A DNA stretch of 10,338 nt from JAJQCI01 sp964388305 (GTDB taxonomy: Bacteria > Bacillota > Clostridia > Lachnospirales > CAG-274), in NCBI GenBank assembly GCA_964388305.1, contig CAYMAA010000061.1, forward strand, positions 1 through 10,338. Direction: 5' to 3'. Positions within the stretch are counted from its first letter, which is position 1. Every line of letters begins with the position of its first letter. Shown piece after piece: positions 1-6,805 of this stretch. The translations under genes were made by a program, and so were the position numbers. The notes under the pieces were generated by a model that ran no database searches, was not told the DNA's origin, and was given only the letters and a program-made list of their open reading frames with translations.

Positions 1-3
1 ATA

Positions 4-123
4 CTTCAGAACTTTTGCTGCGCAAAAGTGTCGCTTAGAACCCGAAAGAAATCGGGCGTTGCGATAGGTAATTGTGTAACAAATACCTATCGCAACGGTT
101 TTGCTGCAGCAAAGCTTCTGAAG
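4..123. repeat. Nested imperfect inverted-repeat element (MITE/REP-like)
   Basis: Two long arms pair across a small central loop. Outer arms CTTCAGAA (4-11) and TTCTGAAG (116-123) are perfect complements. Next, 12-27 pairs with 99-114 with only single-base bulges, and 57-70 pairs perfectly with 84-97. The left arm carries an extra 29-base segment (28-56) with its own small hairpin, CCCGA (41-45) with TCGGG (52-56). Each arm also folds locally: ACTTTTGC (11-18) pairs with GCAAAAGT (22-29), and 100-113 is a perfect 14-base palindrome followed by GCTTC-T-GAAGC (114-124). No reading frame here looks like a protein. The element lies just downstream of the last gene of the glycan unit. It could be a dispersed intergenic repeat, a remnant of a small non-autonomous mobile element, or an RNA 3'-end structure. 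The window starts at its edge, so its true left boundary is unknown. Confidence 0.7.
57..97. other. Long perfect stem-loop at the repeat core
   Basis: A 14-base-pair perfect stem joins 57-70 to 84-97. An A-A mismatch (71/83), a further 4-bp stem (TTGT 72-75 with ACAA 79-82) and a 3-base loop (76-78) close it. This is the strongest secondary structure in the window, but no T-run follows it on either strand, so it does not fit a standard intrinsic terminator. It could act as a cruciform, an RNA-stabilising 3' hairpin or a protein-binding palindrome. Confidence 0.7.
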
Positions 124-179
124 CGCTCCATCGGACTTCTTTCCTATTCTACATAACCAAAAGCTGCTGCTTTTTTGCT

Positions 180-767
180 TTATTTTTTTGCCCCTTCTCT
201 AACTCCGTCCTCTTTTATAACGGAAACAAATGTTTTAAAAATAATTTTAATATCAGTCAACAACCCCATTTTTTCAACATACTCGCCGTCATACCGCGCC
301 TTTACATCAATCGGCAGCTCATCTCTGCCCATAACCTGCGCAAGTCCCGTAAGCCCGGGAGTAATGCCGTTTGCTCCGTATTTATCCCTTTCTTCAATCA
401 AGTCCCGCTGGTTCCAAAGAGCAGGTCTTGGCCCCACAATACTCATATCCCCTTTTAATATGTTAAAAAGCTGGGGCAACTCGTCAAGGCTTGTTTTTCT
501 CAGTATTCTTCCGCTTTTTGTAATAAACGCTTCGGGATTGTTAAGCAAATGCGTAGGCACGTCCTTGGGTGTGTCCGAATACATTGTTCTGAATTTGTAT
601 ATGTTAAAATACACCTTGTTTTTGCCAACTCTTTTTTGCTTAAAAAATACATTCCCCGAGGACTCCGCCTTAATAATAATGCCTATAATAATCATAGGTA
701 TTCCCAAAACAACTATCCCCACAGCGGAAAGACAAATATCCAAAGCTCTTTTTACATATCTGTACAT
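180..767 (-). CDS. PglC-like phosphoglycosyl transferase (undecaprenyl-phosphate sugar transferase)
   Basis: A 195-residue enzyme of the bacterial sugar transferase family (PF02397, monotopic phosphoglycosyl transferase). It moves a sugar-1-phosphate from a UDP-sugar to undecaprenyl phosphate at the cytoplasmic membrane face, the first lipid-linked step of glycan assembly. Visible signatures are: an N-terminal KRALD motif; one hydrophobic segment (about 11-32) broken by Pro24, as in the re-entrant helix of PglC; KFRTM (58-62); the catalytic Asp-Glu dyad in SLDELPQL (D95, E96); GDMSIVGPRP (106-115); and PGLTGLAQVMGR (137-148). It lacks the extra membrane domain of WcaJ-type enzymes. Its length fits the small PglC class. 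The ATG at 765-767 is preceded by an unusual GGGGG site (774-778), and the gene lies 18 bases after the dehydratase gene. The sugar substrate cannot be read from sequence, but the neighbouring 4,6-dehydratase suggests a modified HexNAc. Confidence 0.93.
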   Translation of the reverse strand: MYRYVKRALDICLSAVGIVVLGIPMIIIGIIIKAESSGNVFFKQKRVGKNKVYFNIYKFRTMYSDTPKDVPTHLLNNPEAFITKSGRILRKTSLDELPQLFNILKGDMSIVGPRPALWNQRDLIEERDKYGANGITPGLTGLAQVMGRDELPIDVKARYDGEYVEKMGLLTDIKIIFKTFVSVIKEDGVREGAKK

Positions 768-785
768 ATTAAACCCCCAAAGAAA

Positions 786-2729
786 TTAATATATAACATC
801 AATATCCGCACCGTTAATTTTATTGTTATTGTCGAAATTAGGCACAATCTCCTTAATAACAGCCACAGCGTCCCCTTTTCCGCTGCAAACTCTTTCCAAT
901 TTTTTAATAAGCGCGTCAAATCTGTTTGCATCTATATCCATAGGCTTTGCAATCATTATCTTTTTGTGATAAGTCTTGCGCATATTGCCCTGCTCCTCGT
1001 CCATAATAAGCTCTTCATAAAGCTTTTCACCCGGGCGCAGTCCCGTATATACAATGTCTATATCCTCATAAGGCTTATAGCCGCTGAGCCTTATAAGATT
1101 TTCAGCCAAATCATTTATTCTAACCTGTTCGCCCATATCCAAAACAAATATGCTTCCTGTTTTTCCAATTCCACCTGCCTGCAAAACAAGCCTTGCCGCT
1201 TCGGGAATAGTCATAAAAAACCTTGTAATGTTCCTGTCCGTAACCGTAACAGGCCCGCCTGCCGCAATCTGTTTTTGAAAAAGAGGTATAACAGACCCGT
1301 TAGACCCAAGCACATTGCCAAATCTTACAGCCATAAACTTTGTTTTGCTGTTTGCGGATATTCTTTGAATTATCATCTCGGTAATTCTCTTTGTAGCGCC
1401 CATTACGTTTGTAGGGTTTACCGCCTTATCCGTGGAAAGCAGCACAAACCTGTCCACATTGTACCTGTCCGATGCCTTTACAATGTTTACAGTTCCAAAA
1501 ACATTGTTTTTAACAGCCTCCTTAGGCACAATCTGCATAAGGGGAACGTGCTTGTGTGCCGCCGCATGAAAAACAACCTGCGGCATATATTTTGTAAATA
1601 TTTTGTTTACAAGCTCCTTGTTGCAAACCGAGCCTATAATAACAATTATATTAATGCTGTCACCGTATTTATTCTTCAGCTCGTAAAACAGCTCATAAGC
1701 ATTGTTTTCATAAATATCAAAAATAATAAGCAGCTTTGGAGAAAACTTTACAATCTGCCTGCAAAGCTCACTGCCTATAGAGCCGCCGCCCCCTGTAACA
1801 AGCACGGTTTTTTCTTTCAGATAGCCGCTTACGTCCTTAACATTAATTTCCACCTCTTCCCTGAAAAGCAGATCGGAAATCTTCACGTCCTGAGGGCCTC
1901 TGTTAAAGCTGCCGTTTTCGTCCACATCGCTCATGGGTGGAATAACCTTTAGGGTACACTCCGTTTTTGTGCAGTTGTTTATAATTCGCTTCATTTGCAA
2001 ATTATCCGCAGAGGGTATTGCAATAATTATTTCGTCAATTTTATATTCCTCGGCAAGTCTGGGTACATTGTCTATGTTGCAGGTTACACGCACCCCGTGA
2101 ATAGTGGTATTGTTTTTGCTTATGTCATCATCTACAATAATAACCGCCATACGTCCCTCAAAGCCCTTGCCGTTTCGCAAAATGCTCCTGACAACGTCAT
2201 ATCCGCCATAGCCTGCCCCGATTATCATTACCCTTTTTGTGCCAACCTTTTTAAAAAGCCTGTTTTCTATGTTGATGTACATTCTTTTAATAAATCTGTA
2301 GCCTGAGCGTGAAAACACAAAAAGCACAAAATTTATAACAAAGGCAAGCGCCAGCATTCTTTTCGGCAATACAATAAATCCAAGCCTGTCTATAATAACA
2401 TCATTGTAAATAAATATTAATACAAAAATAATTACCTGACTTATAAATATTCTGAAAATCTCTTCAATATTAGCATATTTCCAAATTTTAGAATAAAAGC
2501 CAAATACAAAATAGCTTAAAATCGTAACCGCCGTAGCAAAAGGCGCAGTGTGGGCATACCAGCTCCATACATTGGGAGATATGGTAACATATCCCCCTCC
2601 GGGTATACTTCCTCCGTACCAAAGGCTTAAAGCGATTATAATGGAAAAATTAATAAAAATTATATCCAAAGCCAAATAAAGTCCAATGCTTTTAAATTTT
2701 TCGATTTTAGAATATGCGTCAGTATTCAT
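786..2729 (-). CDS. Membrane-anchored long-form UDP-GlcNAc 4,6-dehydratase (PglF/CapD type)
   Basis: A 647-residue polysaccharide biosynthesis protein. Four transmembrane helices (about 14-37, 58-79, 92-110, 119-141) are followed by a first Rossmann-like domain with GAGYGG (171-176) and then a short-chain dehydrogenase domain with the dinucleotide-binding motif TGGGGSIGS (312-320). The catalytic region STDKAVNPTNVMGATKR carries T433, D434, K435, M443 and K447. Met in place of the usual SDR Tyr is typical of long-form enzymes such as PglF. RPGEKLYEEL (565-574) is the usual C-terminal family motif. Family members convert UDP-GlcNAc to UDP-4-keto-6-deoxy-GlcNAc, the precursor of bacillosamine-, QuiNAc- or FucNAc-type sugars; the exact product here is inference. 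The ATG follows AGAGGG at a 7-base spacing. The gene starts 2 bases after the polymerase stop, so the two are probably translationally coupled. No aminotransferase or acetyltransferase that would finish such a sugar is in the window. Confidence 0.95.
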   Translation of the reverse strand: MNTDAYSKIEKFKSIGLYLALDIIFINFSIIIALSLWYGGSIPGGGYVTISPNVWSWYAHTAPFATAVTILSYFVFGFYSKIWKYANIEEIFRIFISQVIIFVLIFIYNDVIIDRLGFIVLPKRMLALAFVINFVLFVFSRSGYRFIKRMYINIENRLFKKVGTKRVMIIGAGYGGYDVVRSILRNGKGFEGRMAVIIVDDDISKNNTTIHGVRVTCNIDNVPRLAEEYKIDEIIIAIPSADNLQMKRIINNCTKTECTLKVIPPMSDVDENGSFNRGPQDVKISDLLFREEVEINVKDVSGYLKEKTVLVTGGGGSIGSELCRQIVKFSPKLLIIFDIYENNAYELFYELKNKYGDSINIIVIIGSVCNKELVNKIFTKYMPQVVFHAAAHKHVPLMQIVPKEAVKNNVFGTVNIVKASDRYNVDRFVLLSTDKAVNPTNVMGATKRITEMIIQRISANSKTKFMAVRFGNVLGSNGSVIPLFQKQIAAGGPVTVTDRNITRFFMTIPEAARLVLQAGGIGKTGSIFVLDMGEQVRINDLAENLIRLSGYKPYEDIDIVYTGLRPGEKLYEELIMDEEQGNMRKTYHKKIMIAKPMDIDANRFDALIKKLERVCSGKGDAVAVIKEIVPNFDNNNKINGADIDVIY

Positions 2730-2731
2730 AG

Positions 2732-4585
2732 TTAATCCCTCTTGAGGCTTTTAATGTTAAGCACGCAGCCAACACCCAGCATTATCCAAAACAGCGGCGC
2801 AACGCTAACATTGCTGTCTGTTGTAAAGTTTGTAAATAAATAACCCAAAATACCTGCCATTAAACCAAGCCTTATTACGTTTAAACAGCCGTCACTGTCT
2901 TTAAGCATTGCTTTAATAACCGATAAAATATAAATAATAATAAGAACACCAAAAGCAATAAGAGAAAATACTCCCGTGTTTATGCCAATTTGCAAATACA
3001 TATTGTGAGGCTTGTCTACCGTAATATAAGGGTTTCCCAAAAATTTGGTTTTTCCTCTCAAATCGTTGTAAGGAAATTCCATAACGAAGGTATCCGGCCC
3101 CGACCCAAGTATAAAGTTTTTAGCCTTAAAAAGCAATGGTAAGGATCTTGACCAAATATAGCCTCTGCCCGAGCCTAAATATTCCAACCCGTTAAAGCCT
3201 AATGTCTTTACATCGCTGTCAATATTGTAATCGTCACCGTTTTTGGCAACAGCCGTAATGCCGCCGCCCGTTTTTCTGAATATAAAATCAAAACCGGTAA
3301 CACCGTCATCGGGCGCAAAGTCCACCATATCGTCCTTAACCTTAACCTCAACCTCCGCAGGAAAATCCAACCCGTCATATTCATAAACAGTCCAGCCGTC
3401 CTTTTCACCATTGTTTTCGGTATAGCTGTATTCCGCATCGTTTATAATCAAAACAGGCTCATTCCCTTTAAGAGTTATTTTAACCTTATAGCCTCTTGCC
3501 TCTATAACGCCGTACTCTCCCTCAACGTCCATATCCTGCCAGAAATAAGGACTCTCCTGCTTAACGCTGCCGCTTAAAACACTAAAAATTGTTTTTACCT
3601 TTGCGGCGCTCATACCATCGGCATTTATCATACAGGCGGCAGCGCCGCCGCCCACAACGGCAGCCGCCGCAATAAAGCCTGCCCATGCAGGAGAAATTTT
3701 AAATGTTTTTCTCTTTGCCGCAATATAAATTATTCCAACAATAAGGGTAACAATGCCGCTGCATATAATTCCCAAAAAAGCGCCTGCGGAGCGGCAGCCT
3801 ATAACATTTATAACGCAAATAACAACAAGTACGGCGGAAAAATACTTCAGCTTGCTTTTAAGGGGCAAAAACAAAGTAAATACGGCAAAAACAGGCAGCA
3901 TAAGCCCAAAAAAGCTCCCCACATAGTTGGGGTTGTAAAGAGTGCAATATACATTTTCGTACCTTGCGCTGAGAGTTGTTATATCTCCGTAATAGCTGCC
4001 AAGCACAGCCTTAGCCACGGCTTTAAGTGAAAAAATATCAAAGCCGAAAAACTGACCTGCTCCCACAAGTCCCACCAAAAAGGCGCTTACAGCAAAAAAT
4101 ACAATAAATAAATTAAGCCTTTTAATGCTTTTAATGTTGTGTAATGTAACCGCAAACAATATAATGTAGCAAAGGAGCATAGCCGCGCCCTCATACCTGT
4201 TTGCGGCGCCAAAAAACGCAATGGATTTGTATGAGGAAAATACTGCGGAAAGCAAAATGAATAAGCCGTAAATGCCGGCGCATATCATAACAGGGGTTTT
4301 AAAATAAACCTTTTTGCCGTTGTAGTCCGTAAGCAGATCCAACCCAAGCAAAATAACAATAATAATAACCGATGTTATAAGCAAAAAGCTCTTGCAGTAA
4401 ACAAACATATCCGCCGTAGCGTTGCCTGTGTTCATAATGCCGCCTCTTACCGCATTTATTTCCGCATCGCTTATTTTAACCACCGCATACCTAACAATAA
4501 GCGGTATAATACATATTATAAATCCTAAAATTGCAGTAACAATAATGTCCGTATAATTTATTTTTTCTTTCTTATCCTTGTTCAT
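2732..4585 (-). CDS. O-antigen ligase/polymerase-like polytopic membrane protein (Wzy_C/WaaL family)
   Basis: A 617-residue integral membrane protein with about ten to twelve hydrophobic segments (including 14-33, 62-82, 98-116, 132-148, 156-178, 221-240, 248-264, 270-290, 299-318, 530-556, 572-588, 594-609). Motifs typical of O-antigen ligase-like proteins are NPNYVGSFFG (218-227), GYIWSRSLPLLF (475-486) followed by LGSGPDTF (493-500), and HNMYLQIGINTG (527-538). Family members join or polymerise undecaprenyl-linked glycan on the outer face of the membrane. A hydrophilic, beta-rich stretch of about 150 residues (320-470) lies between two membrane blocks and is probably extracytoplasmic. The ATG has a good AGGAG site (4592-4596) 6 bases upstream, and a clear promoter precedes it, making this the first gene of the glycan unit. 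Whether it is a polymerase, a ligase to the cell wall or a protein glycan ligase cannot be told from sequence alone. Confidence 0.88.
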   Translation of the reverse strand: MNKDKKEKINYTDIIVTAILGFIICIIPLIVRYAVVKISDAEINAVRGGIMNTGNATADMFVYCKSFLLITSVIIIVILLGLDLLTDYNGKKVYFKTPVMICAGIYGLFILLSAVFSSYKSIAFFGAANRYEGAAMLLCYIILFAVTLHNIKSIKRLNLFIVFFAVSAFLVGLVGAGQFFGFDIFSLKAVAKAVLGSYYGDITTLSARYENVYCTLYNPNYVGSFFGLMLPVFAVFTLFLPLKSKLKYFSAVLVVICVINVIGCRSAGAFLGIICSGIVTLIVGIIYIAAKRKTFKISPAWAGFIAAAAVVGGGAAACMINADGMSAAKVKTIFSVLSGSVKQESPYFWQDMDVEGEYGVIEARGYKVKITLKGNEPVLIINDAEYSYTENNGEKDGWTVYEYDGLDFPAEVEVKVKDDMVDFAPDDGVTGFDFIFRKTGGGITAVAKNGDDYNIDSDVKTLGFNGLEYLGSGRGYIWSRSLPLLFKAKNFILGSGPDTFVMEFPYNDLRGKTKFLGNPYITVDKPHNMYLQIGINTGVFSLIAFGVLIIIYILSVIKAMLKDSDGCLNVIRLGLMAGILGYLFTNFTTDSNVSVAPLFWIMLGVGCVLNIKSLKRD

Positions 4586-4618
4586 AACCCTCTCCTGTTA
4601 AATTTTTATATTTGTATA

Positions 4619-4647
4619 ATTATACCACAGCCAAGAACGGTTTACAA
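4619..4647 (-). promoter_or_regulatory. Sigma-A promoter of the glycan unit
   Basis: On the minus strand, TTGTAA (-35, 4642-4647) and TATAAT (-10, 4619-4624) are separated by exactly 17 bases. TGG directly before the -10 gives an extended -10. Transcription would begin near 4612 and leave a short leader of about 27 bases carrying AGGAG. The promoter lies in the 81-base gap behind the CoA-transferase gene. No terminator is visible in that gap, so readthrough from the miaA unit could add to expression. Confidence 0.85.
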
Positions 4648-4666
4648 TTTGCATTTAAAGGTTTAA

Positions 4667-6007
4667 TTATCTCTTGTTGCTTCCTCTCCAAATTTTCATG
4701 GCCTCAGCCTCTTTAATAAGCGCATCTCTAAAGCTCGGGTGAGCTATGGAAATAAGCGCCTCGGCTCTCTGCCATGTGGTCATTCCTTTAAGACAAACCT
4801 TGCCAAACTCCGTAACCACATAATGAGTATTTGCTCTTGTATCCGTAACAATACTGCCGTTTGCCAATGTGGGTCTTATTCTGCTCTGCACCTCTCCCGT
4901 TTTTGTTGTAAATGTGGAAGAAAGGCAAACAAAGCTTTTCCCTCCCTTTGAAAGATAAGCGCCAAGCACAAAGTCAAGCTGTCCTCCGGCACCGCTTATG
5001 TGCTTTGTTCCTGCGGACTCCGCATTAATCTGTCCAAAAAGGTCAATATCCACTGCATTGTTGATGGAAATAAAGTTATCCAAAGCGGAAATAGACCTTA
5101 TATCATTGGTATAATTAACAGGCGCGCTCATACATTGGGGATTGTTGTTTAAATAGTCATACAGCTTTTGTGTGCCTGCCCCAAAGGCATAAACCTGCCT
5201 GCCCTTGTCTATATTCTTTTTGCTTCCGTTAATTTTGCCTGCCTTTGCAATGTCCACAAAAGCGTCCACATACATTTCGGTATGTACTCCCAAATCCTTT
5301 AGATCGCTTTCCGCAATTAAAGACCCTACCGCATTTGGCATACCCCCAATGCCAAGCTGTAAACAGGCGCCGTCGGGAATTTCCTCCACAATAAGCTCCG
5401 CAACTGTTTTATCCACAAGCGACGGTGTTCCGCCGCCGCCCATAATGCCGACCTGAGGGTTGTCCCCCTCCACAACAAAATCCACATTGCTTATATGTAT
5501 TCCCTCTTCAAAGCCGCCAAGGCATCTGGGCATATTTTTGTTTACCTCCACAATAACAACCCTGCTCTTTTCACACATTGCCGCCAAATGAGATGCGTTT
5601 GGCCCAAAATTGAAATAGCCGTGTTCGTCCATAGGCGCAACCTGTATCATTGCAACGTCATTTTCAACAAAATCCCTGTAGTATCTGGGCAGCTCGGAAT
5701 ACCTTATTGGCGCATAATAGCCAATGCCCATTTTAATAAGCTTTCTCTCAAAACCGCCCATGTGCCAGCTGTTAAAGCAAAAATGCTTGCAAGCGTCAGG
5801 CGCTTTCGCAAACTCGGGCATCCAAAGTAGAATACCCCCTCTTATTTTAACGTCATAAAGCTCTTCATATCTTTCAGCCAAAGCCTTGTCCAACGCAACG
5901 GGGGTTGCCGTAGTCCAGCCAAAATCCACCCAGTCGCCGCTTTTAACAACCCTTGCCGCCTCCTTTGCGCTTACAAGCTTTTTTGCGTATTCTTCCTTAA
6001 AACTCAT
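4667..6007 (-). CDS. Acetyl-CoA hydrolase/transferase family CoA-transferase (butyryl-CoA:acetate or 4-hydroxybutyrate type)
   Basis: A 446-residue cytoplasmic enzyme that moves CoA between acetate and an acyl group through a glutamyl-CoA thioester. It resembles butyryl-CoA:acetate (But) and 4-hydroxybutyrate (AbfT/Cat2) CoA-transferases of Clostridia, and its length fits them. Recognisable features are IRYSELPRYYRD (101-112), CLQLGIGGMPNAVGSL (215-230), the presumed catalytic glutamate E244 in HTEMYVDAF (242-250), VYAFGAGTQKLYDYL (272-286) and the CoA-site loop SGAGGQLDF (338-346). The C-terminal WQRAEALISIAHP region is also typical. A strong GGAGG (6016-6020) precedes the ATG at 8 bases. 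The gene begins 24 bases beyond the amidohydrolase stop region and is probably the last gene of the miaA unit. But versus AbfT or propionyl specificity cannot be settled by eye. A terminal role in butyrate or short-chain acid fermentation is likely. Confidence 0.92.
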   Translation of the reverse strand: MSFKEEYAKKLVSAKEAARVVKSGDWVDFGWTTATPVALDKALAERYEELYDVKIRGGILLWMPEFAKAPDACKHFCFNSWHMGGFERKLIKMGIGYYAPIRYSELPRYYRDFVENDVAMIQVAPMDEHGYFNFGPNASHLAAMCEKSRVVIVEVNKNMPRCLGGFEEGIHISNVDFVVEGDNPQVGIMGGGGTPSLVDKTVAELIVEEIPDGACLQLGIGGMPNAVGSLIAESDLKDLGVHTEMYVDAFVDIAKAGKINGSKKNIDKGRQVYAFGAGTQKLYDYLNNNPQCMSAPVNYTNDIRSISALDNFISINNAVDIDLFGQINAESAGTKHISGAGGQLDFVLGAYLSKGGKSFVCLSSTFTTKTGEVQSRIRPTLANGSIVTDTRANTHYVVTEFGKVCLKGMTTWQRAEALISIAHPSFRDALIKEAEAMKIWRGSNKR

Positions 6008-6031
6008 TTTTAAAACCTCCGTAAATTTATG

Positions 6032-6805
6032 TTACATTGCCCCTGCCTGCTTTAAAAGCATTTCGGCATTTTTATAAAAAATGTTTTCCATATCATTTTC
6101 TTTTATATTTTCAAAATAAACAGCCTTAACGTACATTGCCGGATTGCTTATGGGAAAATCAGTTCCAAACAAAATCTTTTGGCTGCCCACGCTGTTTACA
6201 AGTGTTTTAAGCATACCGTATCTGAAAAGTCCCGTACCGCTTAAATCCAAAAAATAATTGTCATATTTTTTAAGCATATCAATGTGCCTGTAATAATGCG
6301 CCTTTTGGTGAGGGTGCGCCGCCACAAAAATAATGTTTTTAAACTCTCTCACAGCTTTTTCAAGTCCGTCCATATCCCTGTTGGGGTCGGTATGTACGGA
6401 AACTATCATATTTTGCCTGTCTATCTCTCTGTAAATTTCCTCCATACCCTCATCATAATATGTACTCCAGCCGTTCATATAAGGCACTAACTCCCCTATC
6501 AGCTTAATGCCCGATTTAACCCCAAGCCTAATCTCCTCAATGGATTTTTCCGCATACTTAGGGTGAATATGTATTCCGGGAATATAAAAGCCCTTCCACC
6601 TTTGCCCAAGCTCTGCCGCCTCTGCGTTAAGCCGCCTTATTACTTCAAAATCCTCAGTTCTTCTTATAACCGAGCCGCAAATCATATTAATGCCTGCGCT
6701 TTCAATAATATCCTTAAAATTATCCCCGTTTACAATGCCATTGTAAAAGCATGAGCAGTTTTCCTGCCTAATAAACGGATGTGTGTGAAAATCAATTATT
6801 TTCAT
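6032..6805 (-). CDS. Amidohydrolase-2 family metal-dependent hydrolase
   Basis: A 257-residue TIM-barrel protein of the amidohydrolase_2 type (PF04909), which holds decarboxylases and hydrolases acting on small cyclic or aromatic compounds. Metal-site signatures are in place: DFHTH (H7, H9) at the end of strand 1, E105 in IGELVPY, H138 in VSVHTDPN, H164 in AAHPH, and D216 in FGTDFP on strand 8. The length is short but complete for the family, and no signal peptide is present. The ATG overlaps the stop codon of the preceding PLP-enzyme gene by 4 bases (ATGA), so the two are translationally coupled. An AGAGG-like site lies just inside the upstream gene. The substrate is unknown, and the neighbours (a PLP lyase and a CoA-transferase) only weakly suggest amino-acid or organic-acid metabolism. 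Confidence 0.87.
   Translation of the reverse strand: MKIIDFHTHPFIRQENCSCFYNGIVNGDNFKDIIESAGINMICGSVIRRTEDFEVIRRLNAEAAELGQRWKGFYIPGIHIHPKYAEKSIEEIRLGVKSGIKLIGELVPYMNGWSTYYDEGMEEIYREIDRQNMIVSVHTDPNRDMDGLEKAVREFKNIIFVAAHPHQKAHYYRHIDMLKKYDNYFLDLSGTGLFRYGMLKTLVNSVGSQKILFGTDFPISNPAMYVKAVYFENIKENDMENIFYKNAEMLLKQAGAM

Noticed and set aside
1..130. CRISPR array or tRNA-like structure at the left edge
   Set aside because: The repeats are inverted, not direct and regularly spaced, and no cloverleaf or CCA end can be drawn.
159..174. Small hairpin AAAAGC-TGCT-GCTTTT just after the sugar transferase stop
   Set aside because: Only two GC pairs. On the minus strand no T-run follows the stem, so it is not a convincing terminator for the glycan unit. 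On the plus strand a T-rich stretch follows, but no plus-strand gene is seen upstream.
175..789. Plus-strand open frame opposite the sugar transferase
   Set aside because: Antisense shadow; the minus strand carries all phosphoglycosyl transferase motifs in the same span.
549..1952. Long plus-strand open frame (467 codons)
   Set aside because: It lies antisense to the dehydratase gene, has no family-like motifs and is rich in Asn, Tyr, His and Lys as expected for a shadow frame. The minus-strand frame has complete SDR motifs.
4653..4666. Short TTAAA-GG-TTTAA palindrome behind the CoA-transferase gene
   Set aside because: All A/T pairs with a 2-base loop and no T-run; too weak for a terminator.
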